From: Rosettibacter firmus
GTDB lineage: Bacteria; Bacteroidota; Ignavibacteria; Ignavibacteriales; Melioribacteraceae
Reading direction: 5' to 3'
DNA length: 64,000 nucleotides
Assembly: GCF_036860695.1 (NCBI RefSeq)
Contig: NZ_JAYKGJ010000002.1
Span: 688,001-752,000, forward strand
The notes beneath the pieces are model-generated. The model saw nothing but the letters and a program-made list of their open reading frames with translations. It did no database searches and had not been told where the DNA came from. The position numbers and the translations under genes are program-made. Below are positions 25,029 through 34,858 of the stretch, in pieces. Numbering within the stretch: the stretch's first letter is position 1; every line of letters begins with the position of its first letter.

Positions 25029-27251
25029 TTAAATAAATTCTTCTTCTTCTGAGATTACATCAGTCTCAGATTTAGGAAGTTTCCATGTGGCATAATCACA
25101 ATCTGGATATCTACTACAGCTATAGAACAATTTTCCCTTTTTAGTTCTACGTGTAGTTAATTCTCCCTCTTTACATTTTGGACACTGAATTCCAGTTGTA
25201 ATTACTTTAGTATAATCACATTCTGGATATTTTTCGCATCCAATAAATCTACCAAATTTCCCTTCTCTAAAAACTGTTCTTGCACCACACTTGGGACATG
25301 TTTCACCGGTAAATTGTGGCTCATTGTTATTATCATTATTAAGTTCTTTTAAAGATTTTATATTTTTACATTCAGGATAATTTGTACATGCTAAAAATTT
25401 CCCATACCTTCCAATTTTTATTTCCATATCTGCACCACACTTATCACATTTTACTTTCTCCAGAGTACTTTCAACTTTGCTTAAAGTTTGAGAAAAAGGA
25501 ATATAAAAATCATTTAATACTTTAGTATAATCTATTTCCCCTTCTGCAATTGAATCTAATTCTTCTTCCATTTTTGCAGTAAATCCTACATCAAAAATAT
25601 TTGGAAAGTTTTTTATTAAAATAGCATTTACTTTTTTGCCCAAAGGTGTAGGAATCAATTTACGATCTACTTGTTCTACATAATTTCTATCAAGAATAGT
25701 ACTTACAATTAAAGCATAAGTGCTGGGTCTTCCTATTCCATTGCTTTCAAGTTCTTTGATTAATGAGCTTTCAGTATATCTTGGTGGTGGTTTAGTAAAA
25801 TGCTGATTAGAATTAATTTCTTCTAAATTAAGTGCTTGATTTATATATAAACCTAATGGTATTCTGCTGCCATTACCATTTTCTTCTGTTGTATCTTCGC
25901 TTTGTTCATCATAAATTTTTAAGAATCCATCAAATAAAATTGATGTACCAGATGCTCTGAATAAAAACTTATTTGCTTTTATATTGATAGTTGTTGTTTC
26001 AAGTCGAGCTGATTCCATCTGAGAAGCAATGAATCTTTTCCATATTAATTCATACAACTTAAATTGAGATTCATCAAGATAAGGTTTTACATATTCAGGA
26101 GTATATTTCATAGAAGTTGGACGAATAGCTTCGTGTGCATCCTGAACATTCTTCTTTTTTGATTCATATAATCTTGCTTTTTCTGGTAAATAATTTTCTC
26201 CAAAATTTTCTTTTATAAAATTTCTTGCTTCTGATAAAATCTCTTCACTTAATCTTGTAGAATCAGTTCTCATATAAGTAATCAAGCCAGTTAAACCTTC
26301 TTTCCCAATTTCAACACCTTCATATAATTGTTGAGCAATCATCATTGTTCTACGAGGACGAAATCGAAGTTGTTTTGATGCTTCGGCTTGCAATGTGCTT
26401 GTAATAAAAGGTGGATAAGGATTCTTTTTAATTTCCTTTTTAGTAATATCCGCTATAATAAATTGGTCAACATTCTTTATTTCATTTAGTATTTTTTCTG
26501 CTAATTCTTGATTTGTTATTGCAAAATTTTCTGATAAAAATTCATTCCATTCTTCTTCGGACATGTTTGGTTTTGGTGGAATTTTAATTTGCTTTCCATC
26601 AACTTCATACAACTTAGCTTTTATCTCTTCACCAGTTTCGGTTTTGAAGATTGCTGTAATTGACCAATATTCAGTAGGAATAAATTTTTCAATTTCTTCT
26701 TCGCGTTCACATATTAATCTTAATGCTACCGATTGTACTCTTCCGGCAGAGAGAGAATTATCTGCAGAATCAAGTACTGCTTTCCATAGAAATGGGCTTA
26801 CTTTATATCCAATAATTCTATCCATCACTCGTCTTGCTCTTTGCGAGCTAACAAGTTTAGTATCAATTTTTTGTGGATTTTGGAGAGCTTTTATTACAGC
26901 ATTTTTAGTAATTTCATTAAATAAAACACGATGAATTTTCTCTTTATTTTTTTCATCAAGAATATCAGCTACGTCCTGTGCAATTGCTTCTCCTTCTCTA
27001 TCAGGGTCTGTTGCAATAAATATTTTTTCAGATTTATCTGCAAGACTTTTTATTTTTTTGATGATATCACTTTTACCACGTATTGTGACTAAATTAGGCT
27101 TAAAATTATTTTCAATATCGATACCTAATTTTGTCTTTGGTAAATTTTTTATATGGCCTACTGTAGCTTCGACTATATACTTATTACCAACATATTTATT
27201 TATAGTTTTAGCCTTAGAAGGAGATTCAACAAGAATTAAATTTTTGCTCAT
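25029..27251 (-). CDS. topA: DNA topoisomerase I
   Basis: About 740 residues from ATG at 27251, preceded by GGTG at SD distance; ATG at 27263 and TTG at 27266 are alternatives. TOPRIM begins at LILVESPSKAKTI with DPDREGEA; the active Tyr is in TGLITYMRTDSTR; GRPSTYA follows. Three C-terminal Cys4 zinc ribbons (CDKCGADMEI, CPKCGARTVF, CPKCKEGELT) are complete. It relaxes negative supercoils. It follows DUF494 closely and precedes xerC, part of a long minus-strand housekeeping run. Confidence 0.95.
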   Translation of the reverse strand: MSKNLILVESPSKAKTINKYVGNKYIVEATVGHIKNLPKTKLGIDIENNFKPNLVTIRGKSDIIKKIKSLADKSEKIFIATDPDREGEAIAQDVADILDEKNKEKIHRVLFNEITKNAVIKALQNPQKIDTKLVSSQRARRVMDRIIGYKVSPFLWKAVLDSADNSLSAGRVQSVALRLICEREEEIEKFIPTEYWSITAIFKTETGEEIKAKLYEVDGKQIKIPPKPNMSEEEWNEFLSENFAITNQELAEKILNEIKNVDQFIIADITKKEIKKNPYPPFITSTLQAEASKQLRFRPRRTMMIAQQLYEGVEIGKEGLTGLITYMRTDSTRLSEEILSEARNFIKENFGENYLPEKARLYESKKKNVQDAHEAIRPTSMKYTPEYVKPYLDESQFKLYELIWKRFIASQMESARLETTTINIKANKFLFRASGTSILFDGFLKIYDEQSEDTTEENGNGSRIPLGLYINQALNLEEINSNQHFTKPPPRYTESSLIKELESNGIGRPSTYALIVSTILDRNYVEQVDRKLIPTPLGKKVNAILIKNFPNIFDVGFTAKMEEELDSIAEGEIDYTKVLNDFYIPFSQTLSKVESTLEKVKCDKCGADMEIKIGRYGKFLACTNYPECKNIKSLKELNNDNNNEPQFTGETCPKCGARTVFREGKFGRFIGCEKYPECDYTKVITTGIQCPKCKEGELTTRRTKKGKLFYSCSRYPDCDYATWKLPKSETDVISEEEEFI

Positions 27252-27262
27252 TATTTTCACCA

Positions 27263-27718
27263 TCAATTAACAGAATCAGAAGTATATAAAAGGACCCTAC
27301 TACCGGGGGGTACAATTAAATTATTATCTACAATTGAAAATAAAACCAACCAGTTAATATCATTTTTTGTTATTCTATTTTCTGGATATAAAGAGATTTG
27401 TTCTAAAATTTCTTCCATAGTATCAGTATTTATAAGTCCAATATTAAATAAATGTAAAAGGTAATTATAATTTTCTGGACCCAAGATTTCTTTTTCTTCT
27501 TCATTTAAAAAGCGAAAACTTTTGTTAGAACTTTCTTCATTTTCAAGTTTACTTTTTTCGAATGTAATTTTGTCAATCAATAAACTAAAAGCAATACTTA
27601 ATGTTTGCTGATCATATTTTTTATTCTTCATGAAATGTTGATTTAGCTCTTCAATAGAATAACCTTTTCCTATCCCTTCAAGAATTTTTGTTAAGATGTC
27701 AACAATTTTTGAATTCAT
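27263..27718 (-). CDS. DUF494 (Smg-like) protein
   Basis: 151 residues. KIVDILTKILEGI at the start and the C-terminal FRFLNEEEKEILGPENYNYL segment with ITKNDINWLVLFSI match the DUF494/Smg family, a small helical protein of unknown function that lies beside topA in proteobacteria as well. That topA neighbourhood is conserved here. No enzymatic motif is visible. It starts 1 base after the ybeY stop. Confidence 0.78.
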   Translation of the reverse strand: MNSKIVDILTKILEGIGKGYSIEELNQHFMKNKKYDQQTLSIAFSLLIDKITFEKSKLENEESSNKSFRFLNEEEKEILGPENYNYLLHLFNIGLINTDTMEEILEQISLYPENRITKNDINWLVLFSIVDNNLIVPPGSRVLLYTSDSVN

Positions 27719-27719
27719 A

Positions 27720-28160
27720 TTATTTTAATATATCTCCCAATTTTTTTGTCTTTTTAACAAGCGAATCTTCTTTCAGTTTCATTTTTTTTCTTTCTGCTGG
27801 AATTTTATCGTTATAACCAATTAAATGTAAAATACCGTGAATGACCAGTCTTTTTAATTCATCTTCGTAATTTACTCTATAAATTTTAGAATTTTCTTTT
27901 GCAATTTCATTACAAATAAATATCTCTCCATCTAAATTATTATTTTCTTCTGAATAATTAAATGCAATAACATCGGTATAATAGTTGTGGTTCAAATAAT
28001 TTTTATTTATTTCTAAAATAGTTTCGGGATTAACAAAATTTATTTCCAGATTATTAATAACAAAATTTAATTCCTGCTTCAAGTAATGTATTAATTTATG
28101 AATTGACTTTTTGTTTATACTAATTCCCTTCTGGTTATATACAAATAAATTCTTAATCAA
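27720..28160 (-). CDS. ybeY: Endoribonuclease YbeY (rRNA maturation)
   Basis: 146 residues. The metal motif is HGILHLIGYND with His108 and His112; the third position, His in E. coli, is Asp118 here. An Asp at this position is what I recall from Bacteroidota homologues. TDVIAFNYSEE upstream is the conserved partner segment. YbeY helps 16S rRNA 3' maturation and 70S quality control. It overlaps the S41 protease gene by 4 bases. Confidence 0.88.
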   Translation of the reverse strand: MIKNLFVYNQKGISINKKSIHKLIHYLKQELNFVINNLEINFVNPETILEINKNYLNHNYYTDVIAFNYSEENNNLDGEIFICNEIAKENSKIYRVNYEDELKRLVIHGILHLIGYNDKIPAERKKMKLKEDSLVKKTKKLGDILK

Positions 28161-29773
28161 TTATTTCCTGTATTTATTTGAAGAAATTTTATTGCATCTG
28201 GAAAATGTTGAATAGCTTTTTGAAACTGTCTATCAAATTGAAGCATTACTGCATACCATCCTTTATTCTTAAAAAGATCTCTTGCAACAAAAGCTTTTAA
28301 TCTAACTTTATTTAATTCTTTATCTTTTTCAAAATCTTTAAGTGAGAATTTTATTTTTTGCTTTTTTATAAAATTCAAGAAATTATGTAAGTCATATTCT
28401 GAAAAATTAAATTCTCTTATAAATTTATTTAAATCATTTTTATATTTATTTCTTAGCTTCTCACCATTCTTATCCATATAATCTCTTACAAACAAATAAT
28501 AAACATTATTTTTCCTTAATTCAATAGAAAATTCAGAATCTCTTACTGGTTCTACTATGTAATCAGGTGTAATTCCATTTCCACCAAAAACTTTTCGACC
28601 AATTCTTGTTTTATACACTTCTTTACTGGAATTTTCTTCAATTTTATGATTGAGATTATTCGAATCAGATTCGTCAAGCTGGTATAATTGTTTATAATAA
28701 TTTTTTTTATCTGAATAATTTCTTTGAATTACTCTTCCAGAAGGTGTATAATATTTTGCTATTGTAATTCTAACAGCTGATTTATCTGGAAGTAAAATCT
28801 GTCGTTGAACCAATCCTTTACCAAAAGTTCTTTCTCCCACTATTAAACCTCTATCCCAATCCTGAATTGCACCAGCAATAATTTCACTTGCCGAAGCAGA
28901 ACCTTTATTTACAAGAATAATAAGAGGAATTTTTTCATAAGGATATTCTTTTTCTGCTCGAAATTCTTCATTGAATTCTTTTATTCTTCCTTTTGTATAA
29001 ACAATAAGTTTTCTATCATCTATGAATAAATCTGCTATTTTATGTGCTTGCTCGAGGTAACCACCAGGATTATTTCTTAAATCGAGTACAAGTTTTTTCA
29101 TACCTTCAGAAGTTAACTTTTTCAAAGCATCCAGCATTTCATCAAATGATGTTTCAGAAAAACGATTGAGGCTTATATATCCAATATCATTATTATAGAT
29201 TAGATATGCATTGACAGAATAAATATTAATAGTATCTCGAACAATATTAAAATTAATTAGTTTATTAATTGATGGACGATATATTGTAACTTCTACTTTT
29301 GTTCCTTTTTTGCCTCGTAATAACTTAATAATTTGCTCATTCGAATATCCTATGCAACTTTTACCATTAATCTTAATAATTCTATCTCCTGATAAAATTC
29401 CAACTGCTTCACTTGGTCCACCAGTAATGGGAGAAACAACTACTACAGTATCTTTAATTATTTGAAACTCAATTCCAACACCTTCGAAATTACCTCTAAA
29501 TGCTTCTTCTTCGGTTAATTGTTCTTCAGGTGGAATATAAACAGTATGAGGATCTAAATTGCTAAACATTCCTTCAATTGCATCTTCAATCAGTTTTTCT
29601 CTTTTAAGCGTATCTATATAAAAGTTTTCTGTGTATTTCAGAATCCTTTCGAATTTACTTATTTGAGGATTTCTATAGCTCAACATATATCTATTTAATT
29701 GCAAGCCAATATAAATTCCTAACAATAAAGTAATAATTACAACTGGAATGTATTTAGTTATTCTATTTTTCAT
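28157..29773 (-). CDS. S41-family C-terminal processing peptidase
   Basis: 538 residues. An N-terminal membrane anchor (about 9-26) precedes a PDZ domain (about 88-170) and the S41 catalytic domain. LDLRNNPGGYLEQA is the substrate-groove loop; Ser294 (GSASASE) and Lys319 (ERTFGKG), 25 residues apart as in Prc, form the dyad. A C-terminal tail of about 150 residues, rich in Lys/Asp/Asn and mostly helical, extends past the protease; similar tails occur in Bacteroidota CTPs. It acts in the periplasm on protein C-termini. Confidence 0.92.
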   Translation of the reverse strand: MKNRITKYIPVVIITLLLGIYIGLQLNRYMLSYRNPQISKFERILKYTENFYIDTLKREKLIEDAIEGMFSNLDPHTVYIPPEEQLTEEEAFRGNFEGVGIEFQIIKDTVVVVSPITGGPSEAVGILSGDRIIKINGKSCIGYSNEQIIKLLRGKKGTKVEVTIYRPSINKLINFNIVRDTINIYSVNAYLIYNNDIGYISLNRFSETSFDEMLDALKKLTSEGMKKLVLDLRNNPGGYLEQAHKIADLFIDDRKLIVYTKGRIKEFNEEFRAEKEYPYEKIPLIILVNKGSASASEIIAGAIQDWDRGLIVGERTFGKGLVQRQILLPDKSAVRITIAKYYTPSGRVIQRNYSDKKNYYKQLYQLDESDSNNLNHKIEENSSKEVYKTRIGRKVFGGNGITPDYIVEPVRDSEFSIELRKNNVYYLFVRDYMDKNGEKLRNKYKNDLNKFIREFNFSEYDLHNFLNFIKKQKIKFSLKDFEKDKELNKVRLKAFVARDLFKNKGWYAVMLQFDRQFQKAIQHFPDAIKFLQINTGNN

Positions 29774-29777
29774 TTGT

Positions 29778-31286
29778 TCATTTTTCTGGTTTCATTTGAG
29801 GGAAAAGAATTACATCTCTTATTGAAGGTTGATTTGTAAGTAGCATAACAAGTCTATCTATGCCAATTCCCAAGCCTGCAGTTGGAGGCATTCCATATTC
29901 AAGTGCTCTTATAAAATCTTCATCAATTTGATGAGCTTCTTCGTCACCAGCTTCTCTCATTTTTGCCTGTTCTTCAAATCTTCTTCTTTGGTCAATAGGA
30001 TCATTTAATTCACTGAATGCATTACAAATTTCTCGTCCAAGTACAAATCCTTCAAATCTTTCAACCAATCCTTCTTTACTTCTATGTTTTTTTGCAAGTG
30101 GTGAAAGTTCGATAGGATAATCCATAACAAAAGTTGGTTGAATTAAATCTGATTGTACTGTTATTTCAAATAATTCATCTATTAATTTACCTTTACTTTC
30201 ACCACCTTTAATTTCTATACCTCTACTTTTTAATTCTTTGATTAAATCTTCAGATGTTGCAGTAAGTACATCAATTCCTGTATATTTTTTTAGTTCATCA
30301 ACCATAGATATTCTTTTCCACGGTGGATTAAAATTAATAATTTGACCTTCTATTTCGAATTCTGTTTTTCCAAAGACATTTTTACAAATTGTAGAAATCA
30401 TATTTTCAACAAATTCCATCATCCAGAAATAATCTTTATAAGCCACATATAATTCAAGCATAGTAAATTCAGGATTATGTGTTTTGTCCATTCCTTCGTT
30501 TCTAAAATCTTTTGATATTTCATAAACACCATCAAAGCCTCCAACAATTAGTCTTTTAAGATATAATTCATCGGCAATTCTTAAATAAAGATCAATATCA
30601 AGAGCATTATGATGTGTGATGAATGGTCTTGCAGTTGCACCACCATATAAAGGCTGAAGTACAGGAGTTTCAACTTCGAGAAGTTTATTGTTATCGAGAT
30701 ATTTTCTTATTTCTGTGATAATTTTTGCTCGTGTAATAAAAACATTTTTAACATCTGGATTTACAATTAAATCCACATATCTCTGGCGATATCTTAATTC
30801 TTTATCTGCAAATTGATCATAGATTATTTTATTTCCATTTTCATCAATTACTTCTTTAGCAATTGGAATTGGTCTTAATGATTTGGCAAGTAACTGATAT
30901 GATTTACAATGAACAGAAATTTCACCAGTTTTAGTTTTAAATACAAAACCTTCAACACCTATGATATCACCAATATCAAGGAGTTTAAAAATATCGTAAT
31001 TATCTCCCAGATCGTCTCGTTTTAAATAAATCTGAATTCTTCCTTCGTTATCCTGAATATGAGCAAATGTAGCTTTACCCATTCTTCGCAAAGTCATTAT
31101 TCTACCAGCTATTCGAACATCTTTGCCTTCATAAAGTTCATAATTATTTTTAATATTCATTGAATAATTATTAACATCATAACTATATGCATAAGGTAAA
31201 ATACCTTTTGAGATGAGTTCATTTAATTCTTCGTAACGTCTTTTAATTAGAGTATTATAATCCTGTTCGAAGTTGAAATTTTCCAA
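29778..31286 (-). CDS. lysS: Lysyl-tRNA synthetase, class II
   Basis: 502 residues. An OB-fold anticodon domain (about 50-170) with [21 protein letters not shown] precedes the class II core: motif 2 ([18 protein letters not shown]) and motif 3 ([12 protein letters not shown]) are intact. It charges tRNA-Lys. It sits 4 bases upstream of the S41 protease and 11 bases downstream of dacB. No T-box leader is seen in the short gap. Confidence 0.95.
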   Translation of the reverse strand: MENFNFEQDYNTLIKRRYEELNELISKGILPYAYSYDVNNYSMNIKNNYELYEGKDVRIAGRIMTLRRMGKATFAHIQDNEGRIQIYLKRDDLGDNYDIFKLLDIGDIIGVEGFVFKTKTGEISVHCKSYQLLAKSLRPIPIAKEVIDENGNKIIYDQFADKELRYRQRYVDLIVNPDVKNVFITRAKIITEIRKYLDNNKLLEVETPVLQPLYGGATARPFITHHNALDIDLYLRIADELYLKRLIVGGFDGVYEISKDFRNEGMDKTHNPEFTMLELYVAYKDYFWMMEFVENMISTICKNVFGKTEFEIEGQIINFNPPWKRISMVDELKKYTGIDVLTATSEDLIKELKSRGIEIKGGESKGKLIDELFEITVQSDLIQPTFVMDYPIELSPLAKKHRSKEGLVERFEGFVLGREICNAFSELNDPIDQRRRFEEQAKMREAGDEEAHQIDEDFIRALEYGMPPTAGLGIGIDRLVMLLTNQPSIRDVILFPQMKPEK

Positions 31287-31297
31287 ATTACCTCCGT

Positions 31298-32788
31298 TTA
31301 ATTTCTTACGAAATTTGATAATTTATTACAAATGTTATCTTGAATATAATTTATTAAACTTGGCGGGGCGAGAAAATTATTAATCATAATAGAAAATGCA
31401 AGCAATTCGCCTGATATTGTTTTAACATAACCAGATAATGCTGAACTATTGAGATTAAATCCTGGTTTAGCTCGCACATTATTTTCACAAGTTGTTTTAT
31501 TCATTCTTTGAGACAAAGTACCATCCACTCCTGCAATTGGCAAAGAATCATATATATAGTTAAAAATATTAGATTTATAAATATAACTTAAGAGATTTAC
31601 AACCTGACGTGGTGTTATTAGATTCAACTGAGATAATCCAGAACCATCAACCATAACCAGGTTATCTGGATCGATGCCAATTTGTTTAAATAAATCTTTA
31701 CTTGCTTTAATTCCATTTTCGGTTGTACCATAACCATAAATTTCATAACCAATTGTTTTCAATATTTGTTCTGCATAAAAATTATTGCTGTTTTTATTCA
31801 ATTCTTTAATAATTGTTTTTAGTGGTACTGATTGATGAGTAAGCAATGGTATCAAATTCTGGTATATAATCATTCTTTCAGAATTACCAATACTTGTAAG
31901 TTTACCTGTAACAATAATTCCCTTCCTTTCGAGAACTTCTTTGAATACAGTAAGAAAGTACATTGTTGGATTAGATATTGAAATATTTTCAATGATTGGT
32001 TTAGAATTCTTTTTAATTTTTCCTGTAACGCTAATTAAATTAGTACCTCTTAATCTATTGCATTTTATTAACTGTTCTTCAGAATTGTCGACTGTAATAA
32101 CTCCACCAATAATGTTTACATACTGTGTATTTGGATTTAATTCTACTGATGCAGGAAAATTTTGTTGCCCAGGTTTTACTATAATTTCTATGCTATTGTC
32201 ATTAAAACATAAAGCTCCCGATGGAGCTGAAAACCAATAAGATTCATTATCAATTAACCAACCTTTTCCGAGACCACCATTTTCAAAACCAGAGTCATCT
32301 CCAATAATATCTCCATCAATTTTTAGAATTCCTTTAGCTAATAAACTATCAGCCCAATCTTCAAAAATTTTCACTTCACTTCCAGGATAATAACGATTTG
32401 AGATGGTTGGATCTCCAGTACCTTGAATAATTAAATCACCCTGGAGCACACCATTTTTTATAGTTCCATTAGCAAATAAATTTGTTTCATATACATAATC
32501 TGGACCCAGTAAGATAAGTGCAGCTACAGTAGTAAATAATTTAATATTTGATGCAGGTATAAAAAGTTTATCTGCGTTCTTTTTATAAATTACCTCACCA
32601 GTTTTTAATGAACGTACAAAAGCACCACAAAATGCATTAGATAAAGCTGGATCATTAAATGAATCTTCAAGTTGTTCTCTAAGTTCATTGAGTGTATAAT
32701 AATCTATTTTAGACTTTTTTTCCAGAGTATCCAGCTGTGCAAATGTATTTGTTGCTATCAATAAAAGAAGTATTAATTTATTTCCCAT
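31298..32788 (-). CDS. dacB: D-alanyl-D-alanine carboxypeptidase/endopeptidase (PBP4, S13 family)
   Basis: 496 residues with a signal peptide (about 1-17). SxxK is Ser80-Asn-Ile-Lys83, SxN is Ser334-Asn-Asn336, and DGSGLS (381-386) is conserved. The third motif, normally KTG, reads Lys441-Pro-Gly443 ([10 protein letters not shown]); I checked this on the bases. The large insertion domain of PBP4 lies between the first two motifs. It cleaves peptidoglycan peptides in the periplasm; the Thr-to-Pro change may alter activity. It overlaps rluB by 11 bases. Confidence 0.88.
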   Translation of the reverse strand: MGNKLILLLLIATNTFAQLDTLEKKSKIDYYTLNELREQLEDSFNDPALSNAFCGAFVRSLKTGEVIYKKNADKLFIPASNIKLFTTVAALILLGPDYVYETNLFANGTIKNGVLQGDLIIQGTGDPTISNRYYPGSEVKIFEDWADSLLAKGILKIDGDIIGDDSGFENGGLGKGWLIDNESYWFSAPSGALCFNDNSIEIIVKPGQQNFPASVELNPNTQYVNIIGGVITVDNSEEQLIKCNRLRGTNLISVTGKIKKNSKPIIENISISNPTMYFLTVFKEVLERKGIIVTGKLTSIGNSERMIIYQNLIPLLTHQSVPLKTIIKELNKNSNNFYAEQILKTIGYEIYGYGTTENGIKASKDLFKQIGIDPDNLVMVDGSGLSQLNLITPRQVVNLLSYIYKSNIFNYIYDSLPIAGVDGTLSQRMNKTTCENNVRAKPGFNLNSSALSGYVKTISGELLAFSIMINNFLAPPSLINYIQDNICNKLSNFVRN

Positions 32789-33491
32789 AGGTTTTATAAA
32801 CTTCCTGAATTTCTGTATAACTTAATTTTCTATAATAACCTTCTGGTAAATTTTTAATTGTAAAAGGTCCAAAGCGTATTCTTTCAAGACTTTCAACTCT
32901 GTATCCCAGTACTTCAAACATTCTTTTTACAAATCGATTTCTTCCTTCAACAGTTACAACAGATATTCTTTTAAAATTTCCCTTTTTGATAAAATTAATT
33001 TCTTCGAATTTACTTTTTCTTTTATCAAGAGTTATTCCTTTAAGAAGTTTCTCTTTATCTTTCATTTCTAAATCTCTATTTAGCAGCACATTATACTCAC
33101 GCGGGATTTGATTACTTGGATGAGTTAAAAAGTTTGCAAATTCACCATCATTAGTAAGAATTAAAACTCCAGTTGTATCGTAATCGAGTCGACCAACTGG
33201 AAAAATTTTATAATTTGTTTTTATTAAATCTGTAACTTTTTTTCTATTTTTTTCATCGCTAGTTGTAGTTATATAACCTTTAGGTTTATTTAATAAAAAA
33301 TATACTTTTTTTTCGGCTTTTAATTTTTCGCCATCAAGTGTAACAATATCTTTATCTGGATCAACTAAATATGAAAGTTGTGTTATAGTTACTCCATTAA
33401 CAGCAACTCTACCCTCGAGAATAAAATTTTCTGCTTTTCTTCTCGAAGTTATACCACATTCAGCAATAAATTTATTCAAACGGACTTTCAT
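32778..33491 (-). CDS. rluB: 23S rRNA pseudouridine synthase RluB/RsuA family
   Basis: 237 residues. An S4 RNA-binding domain (about 1-60; VRLNKFIAECGITSRRKAE) is followed by the pseudouridine synthase core with GRLDYDTTGVLILTNDGE holding the catalytic Asp and RNRFVKRMFEVLGY near the end. Position right after scpB matches the widespread scpA-scpB-rluB order, which favours RluB over RsuA. It overlaps scpB by 20 bases. Confidence 0.9.
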   Translation of the reverse strand: MKVRLNKFIAECGITSRRKAENFILEGRVAVNGVTITQLSYLVDPDKDIVTLDGEKLKAEKKVYFLLNKPKGYITTTSDEKNRKKVTDLIKTNYKIFPVGRLDYDTTGVLILTNDGEFANFLTHPSNQIPREYNVLLNRDLEMKDKEKLLKGITLDKRKSKFEEINFIKKGNFKRISVVTVEGRNRFVKRMFEVLGYRVESLERIRFGPFTIKNLPEGYYRKLSYTEIQEVYKTYGK

Positions 33492-34137
33492 TATCTACAT
33501 CACTTTCATTTTCGGAATTTGTTTCTTCTTCTAAGTTTTCTTCTACTTCATTCATCATAATTCTTCTTTTTTGTTCCTGAAAATCTTCATCTTTCATTAT
33601 TTCTTCTATTTCTCTCGGTTTTGGTAAATCAGAAATATTTCTTAAACCAAAATATTTTAGAAATTCATCTGTTGTAACATAAAGCAGTGGTCTTCCTATG
33701 GTATCTGCTCGTCCTTGAATTGTGATTAAATTTTTTTCAAGTAATGTATTAAGTGTATAATCTGAATTAACTCCTCTAATCAGCTCAATCTCTGGTTTAG
33801 TTATGGGTTGTTTATAAGCAATTATAGCTAATGTTTCAAGTGCTGCCTGGCTTAATCTTCTTTTACTTTTTTCGGTAGATAAATAGCCCACATATTTTGC
33901 ATGCTCTGGTCTTGTTGCATAAATATATCCATTAGCAATTTTTAGAATAACAAAAGCATTACCATTTTGTTTATATTTTTCGTTAAGATCATCAACAGTT
34001 TTTTCAATATCTTCTTCAGTTATCTCAATATCAGGCCCATCAATTTCTTTAATTGCATTGATAATTTCCTTTGAGGGTAAGGGATCATCAGCTGCAAAAA
34101 TTAGAGCTTCTATAACAGATATATATGTGTTATCCAT
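33472..34137 (-). CDS. scpB: Segregation and condensation protein B
   Basis: 221 residues. Two winged helix domains are seen: VIEALIFAADDPLPSKEI near the start and LSQAALETLAIIAYKQPITKPEIELIRGV in the middle, followed by GRPLLYVTTDEFLKYFGL. The C-terminal 50 residues are acidic and low complexity. With ScpA and Smc it forms the bacterial condensin. It overlaps scpA by 8 bases and rluB by 20. smc is not in the window. Confidence 0.93.
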   Translation of the reverse strand: MDNTYISVIEALIFAADDPLPSKEIINAIKEIDGPDIEITEEDIEKTVDDLNEKYKQNGNAFVILKIANGYIYATRPEHAKYVGYLSTEKSKRRLSQAALETLAIIAYKQPITKPEIELIRGVNSDYTLNTLLEKNLITIQGRADTIGRPLLYVTTDEFLKYFGLRNISDLPKPREIEEIMKDEDFQEQKRRIMMNEVEENLEEETNSENESDVDNESPFE

Positions 34138-34858
34138 TGTTCAATCTATAAATTATAAAATCATTAAAACTTGGTGATTCTCTTAATCCGATTTGGCCAG
34201 ATTTTACCATTTCAAGCATTGCAATAAATGTTACTATGATTCTAATTTTATTTCTTAATTCTTTTAAAATCTCAACAAATGATATCTGAGATTTTTCTTT
34301 CAATTTATTAGAAATATAAACCATCTGTTCATCAATAGTCACATTCCATTTTTGTATTTGATGAACAGGTTGTTCAACATTTTGCAGGAGTATTTTCTTA
34401 AAAGCTTTCATCAGGTCATAAATAGTAATATTTTTCAACAAAGTTTCGTAATTAGTAACAGCTTCTTTGTAATCATAATTAAAATTCCCTCTGAAATTAT
34501 AATTTCTCATATTAGCTTCCATATAACTGAGTTCTTCTGACATTTCTTTATATCTTTTATATTCAAGTAATGCTTTTACAAGATCTGCACGCGGGTCAAT
34601 CTCTTCTCCTTTTTCATCTATTTCTTTTGGAAGCAACATTTTCACTTTTATTTGCATTAGTGTAGCAGCCATTAAAATAAAATCGCCAGCAATTTCCAGG
34701 TCTAACTGTTCAAGCATACGAAGATATTCCATAAAATCCTTAGTTATCTTGGATATTGGAATATCATAAATATTTAGCTCGTCTCTCTTTATAAAAAATA
34801 AGAGAAGATCAAGCGGACCTTCGAATTGTGAAAGTTTAATTTTGTACACTTTATCCAA
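34130..34858 (-). CDS. scpA: Segregation and condensation protein A (kleisin)
   Basis: 242 residues. KLSQFEGPLDLLLFFIKRDELNIYDIPI is the N-terminal kleisin signature; ILMAATLMQIKVKMLLP follows. The C-terminal winged helix (FVEILKELRNKIRIIVTFIAMLEM) would bind the Smc head. It acts with ScpB and Smc in chromosome compaction. It overlaps trpS by 8 bases and scpB by 8. Confidence 0.93.
   Translation of the reverse strand: MDKVYKIKLSQFEGPLDLLLFFIKRDELNIYDIPISKITKDFMEYLRMLEQLDLEIAGDFILMAATLMQIKVKMLLPKEIDEKGEEIDPRADLVKALLEYKRYKEMSEELSYMEANMRNYNFRGNFNYDYKEAVTNYETLLKNITIYDLMKAFKKILLQNVEQPVHQIQKWNVTIDEQMVYISNKLKEKSQISFVEILKELRNKIRIIVTFIAMLEMVKSGQIGLRESPSFNDFIIYRLNNG

Noticed and set aside
26563-26934. 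123-codon open frame on the plus strand inside topA
   Set aside because: It is antisense to a strongly conserved gene and its product has no recognisable domain; it reflects low stop density opposite topA.
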